Below are positions 25,906-35,713 of a stretch of DNA of 37,190 nucleotides, one piece after another. Numbering within the stretch: the stretch's first letter is position 1; each line of letters starts with the position of its first letter. Below the pieces are notes generated by a model. The model had not been told where the DNA came from, ran no database searches, and saw nothing but the letters and a program-made list of their open reading frames with translations. Made by a program: the position numbers and the translations under genes. The stretch comes from Sideroxydans sp. (GTDB lineage: Bacteria > Pseudomonadota > Gammaproteobacteria > Burkholderiales > Gallionellaceae): contig JAGXGC010000001.1 in assembly GCA_024636935.1 (NCBI GenBank), positions 1 through 37,190 of the forward strand, in the 5' to 3' direction.

Positions 25906-27042
25906 CTATTGGAACAACAACCGTATCGCATCCACGCCGCGCGAAAACACATTGGCAAGCGGCACCTTCTGCAAGGCTACGAGCGGCAGATCCAGATAGG
26001 GCTTACCGTTCAGCGACAGATGTAGCGTGCCGACCTGTTGTCCGGCATTCACCGGGGCCAGCAGTGGCTGCATCGTTTCTAATTGTGCGCTCAACTGCTC
26101 ACGTTGTCCTGCCGGAATGGTGACATAACGATCCTCGCGAAATCCGATGTTCAGTGTGTCCGTCGTACCTTTCCATACCGGCATGTCGCGCACTGGTTGC
26201 AGTTTTTTGTACAGAAGTAGCGATTCGTACTGACGGAAGCCGTGGTTGAGCAGACGTTGAGTTTCTGTGGTGCGTTGCGTCTCTTTGTCGGCACCGATCA
26301 CCACCGCGATCAGGCGGCGCGGTTCACGTAAGGCCGAAGCTGCTAGCGAAAATCCCGTCTCGTCGCTATAAGCAGTCTGCATACCGTCCACATGCGGATC
26401 CAGCCACAAAAGACGGTTGCGATTGAACTGATTGATGCCGTTGTAGCTGAATTCGCGCAAGGCATAAAGTGTGTATAGCTCGGGGAAATCACGTACCAGT
26501 GCCGCAGCAATCAACGCCAGATCGTGTGCGCTGCTGTAATGCATGGGATCGGCTACGCCGGTCGCATTGGTGAAATGCGTGTCGTGCAGTCCCAGTCGTT
26601 GCGCTTCGGCATTCATATGGTCTGCAAACGCGATCTCATGGTTGGCGACACCTTCGGCCAGTACCCGCGCAGCATCATTGGCAGATTGCACAATCAATCC
26701 GCGCAGCAACACTTCGACTGTCACATCCTTGTCCGTTTCCAGAAACATTCGGGGTTCTTCATTTTGCAAACGCAGCGCATACGTTGTGGGAGTCAAGCGC
26801 TGTCTGGGCGACAACTCTCCGCGCTTGATTGCGCCGAACGCCACATAAGCCGTCATCAGTTTGGTGAGCGAGCCGGGCGCAACATGCTCATCGGCTGCCA
26901 CAGCTACCAGCATCTGGCCGCTGCTGGCGTCATACAGTGCATAGTGTTTGGCTGCCAGCGAGGGGGCGAGGGGAAGTGCATGGGCAGGGCAGAACAAGCC
27001 GAATAGCAAAAACAGCAAAAAGGCAGAGAATCGCATAATCAT
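25906..27042 (-). CDS. dacC: D-alanyl-D-alanine carboxypeptidase (PBP5/6 family) with altered KTG motif
   Basis: PBP5-family enzymes trim the terminal D-alanine from peptidoglycan pentapeptides. From the ATG at 27042 the product is 378 residues, with a signal peptide cleaved near PAHA-LPLAP, the SxxK motif SLTK (58-61), SAN (120-122), a C-terminal beta domain (about 275-365), and an amphipathic C-terminal end (FSRGVDAIRLLF) like the membrane anchor of PBP5. The third active-site motif, normally KTG, reads QTA (222-224) in VDGMQTAYSDETG. This could weaken or abolish catalysis. It heads the dat-ybeD-lipB operon. A TTG one codon upstream is also possible as a start. Confidence 0.88.
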   Translation of the reverse strand: MIMRFSAFLLFLLFGLFCPAHALPLAPSLAAKHYALYDASSGQMLVAVAADEHVAPGSLTKLMTAYVAFGAIKRGELSPRQRLTPTTYALRLQNEEPRMFLETDKDVTVEVLLRGLIVQSANDAARVLAEGVANHEIAFADHMNAEAQRLGLHDTHFTNATGVADPMHYSSAHDLALIAAALVRDFPELYTLYALREFSYNGINQFNRNRLLWLDPHVDGMQTAYSDETGFSLAASALREPRRLIAVVIGADKETQRTTETQRLLNHGFRQYESLLLYKKLQPVRDMPVWKGTTDTLNIGFREDRYVTIPAGQREQLSAQLETMQPLLAPVNAGQQVGTLHLSLNGKPYLDLPLVALQKVPLANVFSRGVDAIRLLFQ

Positions 27043-27062
27043 CAAGATCGAGTGAGGCGCGG

Positions 27063-27091
27063 ATTATACAGCAGCCATTGCTGCCTCTAAG
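27063..27091 (-). promoter_or_regulatory. Possible sigma-70 promoter for dacC-dat-ybeD-lipB
   Basis: On the reverse strand a perfect TATAAT (27068 down to 27063) lies about 21 bases before the dacC ATG. A weak -35 (CTTAGA, 27091 down to 27086) has a 17-base spacer. The region also holds a 9-bp inverted repeat (ACAGCAGCC 27068-27076 with GGCTGCTGT 27091-27099) that overlaps both elements and could be an operator. This is inference from pattern only. Confidence 0.4.
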
Positions 27092-27122
27092 GCTGCTGTT
27101 CCCACCGACGAGCTTGAGTTAA

Positions 27123-28052
27123 ATGCCGTCTGCACGTATTCTCTGCACCACTATGACAGTAGATAACTCAAGCACACTCGATTTCACACAGAAGAGCAGT
27201 TCTGTGGATCTGCGTAAAGGTATCCGCCATCTGGATTCTCTTCCGGCCATGCCTGTCATCGCCCAAAAGCTGATGACCCTCGATCTTGAAAGCGAACAGG
27301 GCGAGCAGCAGATGATGCTGCTGATTTCGCAAGACCCGCTGATCTCGGCCAAAATCATTGGCTTATCCAACTCGCCGTTGCTCGGAACTTCCCGTAAGTC
27401 CAGCTCCGTCAAGGAGGCCGCCATGTTACTCGGTCTGAATCGGGTTAAATCTGTGGCCACCGGCATCGCTGTGATGTCACTGATCAGCAAATCTATCGGT
27501 CGCTTTGATCCACAAGAGTTATGGTTACACAACCTGAGTGTCGCTTTTGCCATGTTGCCAGTTGTGCGCGCCATGCCGTTCAGAGCACGCCCCCAAGACG
27601 ATCTAATCTTCCTTGCGGGTATGTTGCACGATATCGGTTATCTAGCTTTGGCGCATTTGGATGCGCAACGCAGTGATGATCTGTATATGCGGATTGCGAT
27701 TGAGCCGGAGCGTCCTGCTATTGAGATCGAACGCGAGTTGTTGGAGGCGACGCATGATGAATTGGGTGCAGAGCTGGCAAAGTACTGGAATCTTCCGGAA
27801 GAGCTGGTTGCAGCTATTCGTTATCACCACACACCGGATGCTCCTGAAGCCGCTTCGGATGGGCCATTAGCACGAATCATCAACGTTACGGAAAAACTGA
27901 TTCCTTCCATGGGGCTGCAAGAGTTTGTCGGTAGTCAGGTTACCGATGAAGAGTGGGCGGCGCTGGGGATCAACCCGGATCAGGCTGAGGAAATATCAGA
28001 GCAAGCCGCCGAGCAGGCTGAACAGGCGATACAGTTCGTCAGCTCACTTTGA
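27123..28052 (+). CDS. HDOD domain protein
   Basis: This 309-residue cytoplasmic protein has an HDOD domain spanning about 30-230: LDSLPAMPVIAQKLM, ISQDPLISAKIIGLSNS, the LGLNRVKSVATGIAV helix, and HD-like residues in MLHDIGYLAL and in RYHH. HDOD proteins are usually non-enzymatic signalling partners linked to second messengers, stress or motility. The C-terminus (about 255-309) is acidic and rich in Glu, Gln and Ala. Two starts are possible (27123, or 27153 giving 299 residues); neither has a clear ribosome site. It is divergent from dacC. Confidence 0.85.
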   Translation: MPSARILCTTMTVDNSSTLDFTQKSSSVDLRKGIRHLDSLPAMPVIAQKLMTLDLESEQGEQQMMLLISQDPLISAKIIGLSNSPLLGTSRKSSSVKEAAMLLGLNRVKSVATGIAVMSLISKSIGRFDPQELWLHNLSVAFAMLPVVRAMPFRARPQDDLIFLAGMLHDIGYLALAHLDAQRSDDLYMRIAIEPERPAIEIERELLEATHDELGAELAKYWNLPEELVAAIRYHHTPDAPEAASDGPLARIINVTEKLIPSMGLQEFVGSQVTDEEWAALGINPDQAEEISEQAAEQAEQAIQFVSSL

Positions 28053-28420
28053 ATTAAATCTCCCTTTAACTTGAGTTCCTTGAAGCTATGAAATTCTGAA
28101 TATCGTTGTTCAGAAAAATATTCTATTAATTCGAGCCTATCCTATTTAATCGGTTATTTGCTTGCGTGGTATATCTCAGCTGGATATTATCCACAAACCT
28201 TAAGGGGTCGATGGGGAGCGACATCATAATCACCCACGTATATAACTTTGAGACTAAGGGGTAATTTCTTTTTGGGTCGAAGTCGGAGGAGTAGTTAGCG
28301 ATTGCGAATGAAGTGAGTGGAGTGTTCCCAAAATTTTTATAAGTTTTACGGTTCCATTCCCTATATATTCATCGCATGAGATAAGTTGCATACCTTAAAT
28401 TCGAACAGGAGAAATTGATT
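28053..28420. other. AT-rich intergenic region without a recognisable gene
   Basis: The 368 bases are visibly richer in A and T than the surroundings, and I find no open frame of note. Seen: a 7-bp hairpin TTCTGAA/TTCAGAA (28094-28115) after the HDOD gene with no clean T-run; the octamer TAAGGGGT twice (28201-28208 and 28255-28262); a run of A/T with TATATATT before the next gene; and AGGAG at 28407-28411, the ribosome site of the DUF4870-type gene. It probably holds that gene's promoter, but I cannot choose a -35/-10 pair. Confidence 0.5.
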
Positions 28421-28780
28421 ATGGAAGCATCTAGTGCCACGATGGACGCCTCGAGTATTGCAGTGTCGCAGGACAGTAAAAATACCGGCTTGCTGATTTG
28501 GATACTGACCTTGTTTTTCGGATTCATTCCCGGCTTGATATTTTTCTTTGTTAAGAAGGACGATCAGTACATTCAAGCTCAGGCAAAAGAGTCCCTTAAT
28601 TGGTCTATCACTGCAATTATTGGCTACATAGCTGGGATGATTCTTTCATTGGTGTTGATCGGGATTTTCGTCATCATTGCTGTGGGTATAGCGCAACTCG
28701 TTTTTTGCATTATGGGTGCGATTGCAGCATCTAAAGGTAAAGACTTCAAGGTGCCGTTTGCGATTCGCTTGATAAAGTAA
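28421..28780 (+). CDS. Small membrane protein, DUF4870 type
   Basis: The product is 119 residues from the ATG at 28421, chosen because AGGAG lies nine bases upstream; a TTG at 28415 is too close to that site. A polar Ser-rich N-terminus of about 25 residues precedes three hydrophobic segments (about 26-45, 58-78 and 80-105), with the family-like sequence DDQYIQAQAKESLNW in the first loop. Proteins of this type (DUF4870/Tic20-like) are common small inner-membrane proteins of unknown function. It stands alone with its own terminator. Its AT-rich upstream region suggests separate acquisition or regulation. Confidence 0.8.
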   Translation: MEASSATMDASSIAVSQDSKNTGLLIWILTLFFGFIPGLIFFFVKKDDQYIQAQAKESLNWSITAIIGYIAGMILSLVLIGIFVIIAVGIAQLVFCIMGAIAASKGKDFKVPFAIRLIK

Positions 28781-28814
28781 TTTAGGCAATCACTAAAGCA
28801 TCAAGGCATCAGAG

Positions 28815-28842
28815 ACTCCCGCGCATGCGGGAGTTTTTGTTT
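28815..28842 (+). terminator. Rho-independent terminator of the DUF4870-type gene
   Basis: A perfect stem CTCCCGC (28816-28822) / GCGGGAG (28827-28833), loop GCAT, closed by an A-T pair, is followed by TTTTTGTTT. It lies 35 bases after the stop codon. Stem, short loop and T-run are all canonical. Confidence 0.9.
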
Positions 28843-28905
28843 CTGGCTTGTGAAGTTTTCTAGAGGGAGACAGTATGGATGTGGCAGCGGAATTATGTTG
28901 CTGCA

Positions 28906-29439
28906 TCAATCCACCACGTGTCGTTTCGCCAGCTTGCGCTGCAAGGTGCGGCGGTGCATGTTGAGCAAGCGAGCTGTGGCGGAGATGTTACCGCTCTGTT
29001 CCAGTAACACACGGTTGATATGCTCCCATTCCAGCCGGTCGACAGTGGCGGGTTGCGCTTCTACTGCTTTGTCCGGATCGGCACTATGGCCGAACGCGGC
29101 CACGACTTCGTTGGCGTTGGCAGGCTTGGAAAGATATTGTGTCGCACCAAGTTTAATCGCTTCCACTGCGGTGGCGATGCTGGCGTAGCCGGTGAGCATG
29201 ACGATGCGTGTGTTTGGGTCGAGTTCGTGCAGACGCTGTACCAACACCAAGCCTGAAGCGCCATTCATCTTGAGGTCAATCACTGCGAATTCGGGCGGAT
29301 TCTCTTCCGCCAATGGCAACGCACTTTCCACACTGTTTGCATCGCTTACGGCGTAACCGCGTTTTTCCAATGCACGCTTCAAGACGCCACGGAAAGTGTC
29401 GTCATCATCTACCAGCAACAGGGTAGGCAGGTCGCTCAT
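28906..29439 (-). CDS. regA: Redox response regulator RegA/PrrA/ActR
   Basis: RegA is the DNA-binding partner of the redox kinase RegB and controls respiration, carbon and nitrogen fixation and photosynthesis genes in proteobacteria. The 177-residue protein has a receiver (about 5-115) with acidic D11-D13, phospho-acceptor D55 in VIDLKMNG and K105, and a C-terminal Fis-like helix-turn-helix (about 135-173) with NISATARLLNMHRRTLQRKL, a motif highly conserved in this family. Its start overlaps the regB stop (ATGA). Confidence 0.93.
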   Translation of the reverse strand: MSDLPTLLLVDDDDTFRGVLKRALEKRGYAVSDANSVESALPLAEENPPEFAVIDLKMNGASGLVLVQRLHELDPNTRIVMLTGYASIATAVEAIKLGATQYLSKPANANEVVAAFGHSADPDKAVEAQPATVDRLEWEHINRVLLEQSGNISATARLLNMHRRTLQRKLAKRHVVD

Positions 29440-30815
29440 ACGTTCACTTTGGTTCGGGGTAGGACTACTTCAGTGGTCGCGCCACCGCCTTCGCGGTTGG
29501 ATAGTTGCACGCTGCCGCCCAGCCGTTCCAGCGTGGCGTTGGCGAGGAATAGCCCGAGTCCACGTCCTTCTTCTTTGGTGGTGAAGAAGGCAGCACCGGC
29601 ACGTTCCGCCGCTTCCGGTGTGAGCCCGGGGCCGTGGTCGCGTATCTCCAGCACGGTGCGCTCATCGTTCCAATGCAGCAGTACATCCATCTCGTCTGGC
29701 GAAGCATCGGCAGCATTGTTAAGCAGGTTCAGCAAGGCGGCACGCAATGCCGGATCGGCACTCAAATGTGGTGCGGGTTGCACGCCATCGACCTGATATT
29801 GGTATTGCACGGTGGGACGCAGCAACTGCCATTCGTCCAGCACTTCATGCAGGAAAGTCTCCACATCCACTTCGTCCGGAGTCTCCTGCGCGTGGCGGAT
29901 CAGTGTGTCGAGGATGCGCTTGCAGTTCTTCACCTGATCGTCGAGCAGATTCAGGTTTTCTTTCTGCTCTGGGTTGTCACATTCGTTGCGCATTTCGCCG
30001 ATCACTACCGACATGGTGGAAAGCGGCGTGCCCATCTCATGCGCGGCGCTGGCGGCCAGCGTGCCGAGCGCCACGATACGTTCGTTTCGCAACGTGTCTT
30101 CGCGCACGCGGTTGAGCTGCGCATCACGCAAACGAACCGCCGCCGCCATCTCCACCGCGAAATAGGCGATTACCGCCGCGCTGATGAGAAAGCCCAGCCA
30201 CATGCCTATCACGTGCGTATTGAATGCATCTCCCAACGGTGTGGTATCAGGTGCGCTGGCGACGATGGGGGCGGACTCGGTGCGGCAGTAGTCCGGATCG
30301 GGGCTATGCATCGCATGCTGGTCGGGTGCGATCTGCGCCATCGGCTGCTGCATATCGTGTTGCGCATGCATGTTGCCGATAGGGAGCGGCACGTACCACA
30401 CCATCAGCAAGCTGTAGCAGGCCAGCGTCAATGTCGCCATGCCCCAGGTGTAGCGGCGCGGCAGGATGGCGGCAGCCAATACCAGTGGCAACAGGTAGAA
30501 CGAGATGAAGGGGTTGGTCGAACCGCCCGCGTAGTAGAGCAATACGCTGAGTATGGTCACGTCCAGCGTTAGCTGTACGAACAGTTCCAGATGGCTCACC
30601 GGATAATCGCGCGACAGTCGCCACCAGGTGAAACCGTTCGCCAGTGCCAGCGTTGCCACGGTGCCTAGCATCGGCAGCCAGGCGAAATCCGTGCTGAGGA
30701 AGCGGTGCACCAGGAGCAGCGTAGCCAGCTGCGCGAGGATGGCCCAGTTGCGCAACATGAATAGTCGGCGCAGGTGAGAGTGTCCGGTCTGGGAGGAGAG
30801 CAGTGAAGAATGCAT
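29436..30815 (-). CDS. regB: Redox-sensing histidine kinase RegB/PrrB with Met/His-rich periplasmic loop
   Basis: RegB senses the ubiquinone pool and thiol redox state and phosphorylates RegA. The 459-residue protein has six membrane helices (about 23-37, 46-64, 78-95, 105-118, 122-141, 204-222), the quinone-site motif GGSTNPF (97-103) between helices 3 and 4, phospho-histidine H259 in AAHEMGTPL, the redox cysteine candidate C298 in VKNCKRIL, and N and G boxes (LLNLLNNAADASP, DHGPGL, GRGLGLFLA). The loop between helices 5 and 6 (about 142-203, predicted periplasmic) is long and rich in Met and His (M149, H150, H153, M155, M159, H167, M169, H170) with C177. This loop is unlike the short one I expect in RegB. 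Confidence 0.92.
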   Translation of the reverse strand: MHSSLLSSQTGHSHLRRLFMLRNWAILAQLATLLLVHRFLSTDFAWLPMLGTVATLALANGFTWWRLSRDYPVSHLELFVQLTLDVTILSVLLYYAGGSTNPFISFYLLPLVLAAAILPRRYTWGMATLTLACYSLLMVWYVPLPIGNMHAQHDMQQPMAQIAPDQHAMHSPDPDYCRTESAPIVASAPDTTPLGDAFNTHVIGMWLGFLISAAVIAYFAVEMAAAVRLRDAQLNRVREDTLRNERIVALGTLAASAAHEMGTPLSTMSVVIGEMRNECDNPEQKENLNLLDDQVKNCKRILDTLIRHAQETPDEVDVETFLHEVLDEWQLLRPTVQYQYQVDGVQPAPHLSADPALRAALLNLLNNAADASPDEMDVLLHWNDERTVLEIRDHGPGLTPEAAERAGAAFFTTKEEGRGLGLFLANATLERLGGSVQLSNREGGGATTEVVLPRTKVNV

Positions 30816-30933
30816 GGCGCAGATTCTACCGGAAGCCCGTGTTTACAAGCGTGCGACAAAATGACGCAGGGTTGTGCAGTGCGAAATCCCTACAATCTTT
30901 TCCGGTTGGATTTCAAAAACTGGAGGAGATGAA

Positions 30934-32955
30934 ATGAAGTTGAAGTTGATCGCAGTAAGCGTTGCACTGGCGTTGAGTAACCAAGTATTGGCAGTAGAGG
31001 ATGCGCTGGATGAAGTTGTGGTGACCGCGCCGCAGAGCAGCGCACCGCTGACCGTAAAGACCGATCCCAAGAAGCCGCGCCAGCCGGTTCCCGCCCATGA
31101 CGGTGCTGATTATCTCAAGACCATCCCCGGTTTCTCGGTGATCCGCAAAGGCGGCACGGACGGCGATCCGGTGCTGCGCGGTATGGCCGGTTCGCGCCTG
31201 AATATCTTGCTCGACGGCGAGCAGATATTCGGCGGTTGCGGTGGCCGTATGGATCCACCGACAGCCTATGTGTTCCCCGGCTCCTACGACCGAATCACCG
31301 TGCTGAAAGGCCCGCAGACCGTGCTGTATGGCGCAGGTAATTCGGCGGGTACGGTGCTGTTCGAACGCAGCATCGATCGCAGCGCGCAAATCGGTACGCA
31401 TGGCCAAGTATCGCTGATGCTGGGCAGCTTCGGTCGCAATGACGAGATGCTGAGCGCCACCACCGGCAGTGAAAAATACTATGTGCGTGCTGATGCGACA
31501 CGCTCACATGCCAACGACTACAAAGACGGTAGTGGTGTCGCTGTCCATTCTTCCTACACACGCTGGAGCGGCAATGCCGCGCTGGGTTGGACGCCGGATG
31601 ACAATACGCGCATGGAAGTGACACTGGCCAAGAGCGACGGTGAAGCAGCTTATGCGGATCGCAGCGTGGATGGTTCAAAGTTCGCGCGCGACAATTTCGG
31701 TGCGAAGTTCGAGAAGCAGAATCTGGGCGGCACGCTGGAAGCCGTCGAAGCGCAGGCGTATTACAACTACGTCGATCATGTGATGGATATCTACACCTTG
31801 CGTACCGGCAATCCCGCTTCGATGATGGCGGCAATGAATCCGGACCGCAAAACGACCGGAGGCCGTGTCGCTGGCACGCTGCAACTGGCAGATGATAGCC
31901 AGCTCAAGCTGGGACTGGATACGCAGAACAATGTGCACACCAATCGCAGCGGCGCGGCACCGGGATACAGCGGCGATTACACGCTGAAGGCGCGCAGCAA
32001 AGATGCCGAGTTCAAGAACGTCGGTGTGTTCGGTGAATGGCATCAGGATGTGAGCGACTCACGCCGCGTGATCGCCGGTCTGCGCGCTGATAGTTGGCTG
32101 GCGACCGACTCCCGCACCATGATCATGCGCGGTATGACCTCGGTGATGAATCCAACTTCCAACCAGACGCGCAAGGAGACGCTTTCCAGCGGATTCCTGC
32201 GCTATGAGCAAGATACCTCTGCGACCCATACTTGGTATGTCGGAGCAGGGCGCACTTCGCGCGCACCGGACTACTGGGAACTGTTCAACAAGGAAAGTCT
32301 GACCACCGCCAGTTCTTTCAATACTCGCAGCGAGAAGACTTCGCAGCTCGACATCGGTATGAACTACCGTGCGGGTGACTATTTGTCCGGTTCTGTGTCT
32401 GCGTTCTATAGCAAGGTCACCGACTTCAACCTGATCCAGTCGAACGTGATGAAGGGAATGACGGCCGTGACCGTGACGCGCAATGTCGATGCGACGACCT
32501 ATGGTGCCGAGGCGGGTGTGGCTTATGCGTTGATGGATAACTGGAAGGTGGACGGCAGCTTGGCCTATGTGCACGGCAGCAATGACACCGACGGCACAGC
32601 GCTGGGGCAGATGCCGCCGCTGGAAGTGCGCCTAGGCCTGAACTACGATGATATGAAATGGTCGTTCGGTGCCTTGTTGCGTGCAGTGGCCGCGCAAGAT
32701 CGTGTGGCTGTGAATCAGGGCAACATCGCCGGTCAGGACATCGCGGCTTCGAGCGGTTTCGGCGTGTTCTCACTGAATGGAGGGTGGCATCCGACCAAGG
32801 CGCTGAAGGTAAGTGGAGGCGTGGATAACCTGTTCAACAGATACTATGCCGAGCACATCAGCCGTGGCGGCGCGATGGTGACGGGATACACGCAAACGAC
32901 ACGCGTGAATGAGATGGGGCGCAATCTGTGGCTGAAAGGTGATTTTGCTTTCTAA
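30934..32955 (+). CDS. TonB-dependent outer-membrane receptor, copper type (OprC/NosA-like)
   Basis: This is a 673-residue beta-barrel receptor. The start at 30934 has GGAGGA six bases upstream; the frame is open to 30874 but the extra residues are not a signal peptide. The signal peptide ends at VLA-VEDA, followed by a TonB box-like DEVVVTA (26-32), the plug domain (about 40-150) and a barrel ending in phenylalanine. The plug has CGGRMDPPTAYVFPGSYDRI and the VLKGPQTVLYG stretch, with C102 and M106 in a CxxxM arrangement like the copper site of Pseudomonas OprC. The next two genes are PCuAC-like copper-chaperone homologues, which supports copper import. A TACAAT at 30891-30896 could be a -10 element. 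Confidence 0.88.
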   Translation: MKLKLIAVSVALALSNQVLAVEDALDEVVVTAPQSSAPLTVKTDPKKPRQPVPAHDGADYLKTIPGFSVIRKGGTDGDPVLRGMAGSRLNILLDGEQIFGGCGGRMDPPTAYVFPGSYDRITVLKGPQTVLYGAGNSAGTVLFERSIDRSAQIGTHGQVSLMLGSFGRNDEMLSATTGSEKYYVRADATRSHANDYKDGSGVAVHSSYTRWSGNAALGWTPDDNTRMEVTLAKSDGEAAYADRSVDGSKFARDNFGAKFEKQNLGGTLEAVEAQAYYNYVDHVMDIYTLRTGNPASMMAAMNPDRKTTGGRVAGTLQLADDSQLKLGLDTQNNVHTNRSGAAPGYSGDYTLKARSKDAEFKNVGVFGEWHQDVSDSRRVIAGLRADSWLATDSRTMIMRGMTSVMNPTSNQTRKETLSSGFLRYEQDTSATHTWYVGAGRTSRAPDYWELFNKESLTTASSFNTRSEKTSQLDIGMNYRAGDYLSGSVSAFYSKVTDFNLIQSNVMKGMTAVTVTRNVDATTYGAEAGVAYALMDNWKVDGSLAYVHGSNDTDGTALGQMPPLEVRLGLNYDDMKWSFGALLRAVAAQDRVAVNQGNIAGQDIAASSGFGVFSLNGGWHPTKALKVSGGVDNLFNRYYAEHISRGGAMVTGYTQTTRVNEMGRNLWLKGDFAF

Positions 32956-32978
32956 TGCGGAATCGGGGCTAAAATAGT

Positions 32979-32998
32979 GCGCCGCAAAAATGCGGCGC
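32979..32998. repeat. Perfect 8-bp hairpin between receptor and PCuAC gene
   Basis: GCGCCGCA (32979-32986) and TGCGGCGC (32991-32998) form a perfect stem around AAAA. No T-run follows on the forward strand, so it is a weak terminator at best. It could act as an RNA-stability hairpin that sets different expression of the receptor and the periplasmic proteins. Confidence 0.55.
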
Positions 32999-33019
32999 CT
33001 CAATTTCAAGGAGCATCAA

Positions 33020-33526
33020 ATGCGTAAGGTTATTTTTGCAGTCTTGTTCGGTTTGACGTTTGCGGCGCAAGCGGCTGATGTGGAAGTCTCTCAAGCCTGG
33101 ACGCGCGCCACAGCGCCGGGGCAGGATAGCGCGATGGTGCAGGCAGTCATCACCAGCAAGCAAGCCGCCGAGTTGGTCGGTGTGAGTTGTTCCTGTGCCA
33201 ATACGGCCGAGCTGCACAGCATGGTGCATGACGGCGGCATGATGATGATGCGTCAGGTGGAAGCGATCACTTTGCCCGCTGGCGAGGCGGTCGACTTGGG
33301 AAAAGCCGGATACCATGTGATGCTGATCGGTCTGAAGAAGCAGATCAAGGAAGGCGACAAGGTCGATGCCGTATTCACCGTGCGCTTTGCAGACGGCAAG
33401 GAGGAAAAGATGAAGTTCACCGCCAAAGCTAGATCCTTGACCGCAAGTTCGAACAAGCCCATGCACGATATGCCCGCCGCAGGTGGTCATGATATGGGTA
33501 ACATGCACGATCACATGCAACATTGA
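33020..33526 (+). CDS. Periplasmic copper chaperone, PCuAC family (DUF461)
   Basis: PCuAC proteins carry Cu(I) in the periplasm, for example to the CuA or CuB site of cytochrome oxidase. The 168-residue product has a signal peptide (cleaved near AQA-ADVEV) and the full Cu(I) motif: H66, ten residues, M77, twenty-one residues, H99, one residue, M101. A C-terminal tail (148-168) is rich in His and Met, which suggests a second metal site. An extra cysteine pair C57/C59 is present. The start at 33020 has AAGGAG six bases upstream. It is followed 14 bases later by a paralogue. Confidence 0.9.
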   Translation: MRKVIFAVLFGLTFAAQAADVEVSQAWTRATAPGQDSAMVQAVITSKQAAELVGVSCSCANTAELHSMVHDGGMMMMRQVEAITLPAGEAVDLGKAGYHVMLIGLKKQIKEGDKVDAVFTVRFADGKEEKMKFTAKARSLTASSNKPMHDMPAAGGHDMGNMHDHMQH

Positions 33527-33540
33527 TAACGGAGGGCGGC

Positions 33541-34014
33541 ATGCGCAGATTCCTTTTCCTTATCCTGACAATGCTGGTTGCGCCGCAAGTATTCGCGGCC
33601 AGAGATGTGATCGTGGACAAGGTGTGGATGCGTGAAAGCGTACCTGGGCAGACCGCCGCTACCGTGCAACTCAATTTGTATGTAACCAAGGATGCGAAAC
33701 TATTGGGCGTCAGCAGTCCGCTGGCGGCCGGTGGCGAGATACGCCACATCATGAAGCGCGGTGGCAAGATGCAGCAACGCATATTGCGTGATCTGAAGCT
33801 GGCCGGGCACAGCAATACCTTGTTCGGTGAGCGTGGTTTGTACCTGATGCTGACTGGGCTCAAGCAGCCGCTCAATGTGGGAGATCGCGTACCTGTGAAG
33901 CTGGAGCTTAAGGTCGGCGGCGAAGTCCGCATGATCGAGACCGTGGCCGAAGTGCGACGGCTTGAGCTAAGTTACAAGCACTACAACGATCCGGCTGTGA
34001 TGGATCACCAATAG
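33541..34014 (+). CDS. PCuAC-family paralogue with mostly lost copper motif
   Basis: The product is 157 residues, with a signal peptide (cleaved near VFA-ARDV) and the same fold pattern as the previous protein (VDKVWMRESVPGQTA, GGEIRHI, LYLMLTGLK, RVPVKLEL). When aligned by the conserved GG and LMLxGL segments, the ligands H66, M77 and H99 of the neighbour fall on R68, Q79 and Y101, and only the last methionine (M103) is kept. Nearby H69, M71 and M77 could form a different site. The start at 33541 has GGAGGG just upstream. The role may be structural or binding of another ligand. Confidence 0.82.
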   Translation: MRRFLFLILTMLVAPQVFAARDVIVDKVWMRESVPGQTAATVQLNLYVTKDAKLLGVSSPLAAGGEIRHIMKRGGKMQQRILRDLKLAGHSNTLFGERGLYLMLTGLKQPLNVGDRVPVKLELKVGGEVRMIETVAEVRRLELSYKHYNDPAVMDHQ

Positions 34015-34060
34015 TTCTTGGTGGTGAAGCTGTCTCGCATTTGAAAAATTCTCAAAGTAA

Positions 34061-35700
<1,640 letters not shown>

Positions 35701-35713
35701 GAGAGGAAGAACG

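Noticed and set aside
28201-28262. CRISPR or tandem repeat from the two TAAGGGGT octamers
   Set aside because: Only two short copies with unrelated flanks.
30891-30896. Firm sigma-70 promoter for the TonB receptor
   Set aside because: TACAAT is a fair -10, but I see no -35 at 16-18 bases, so it is only mentioned in the gene entry.
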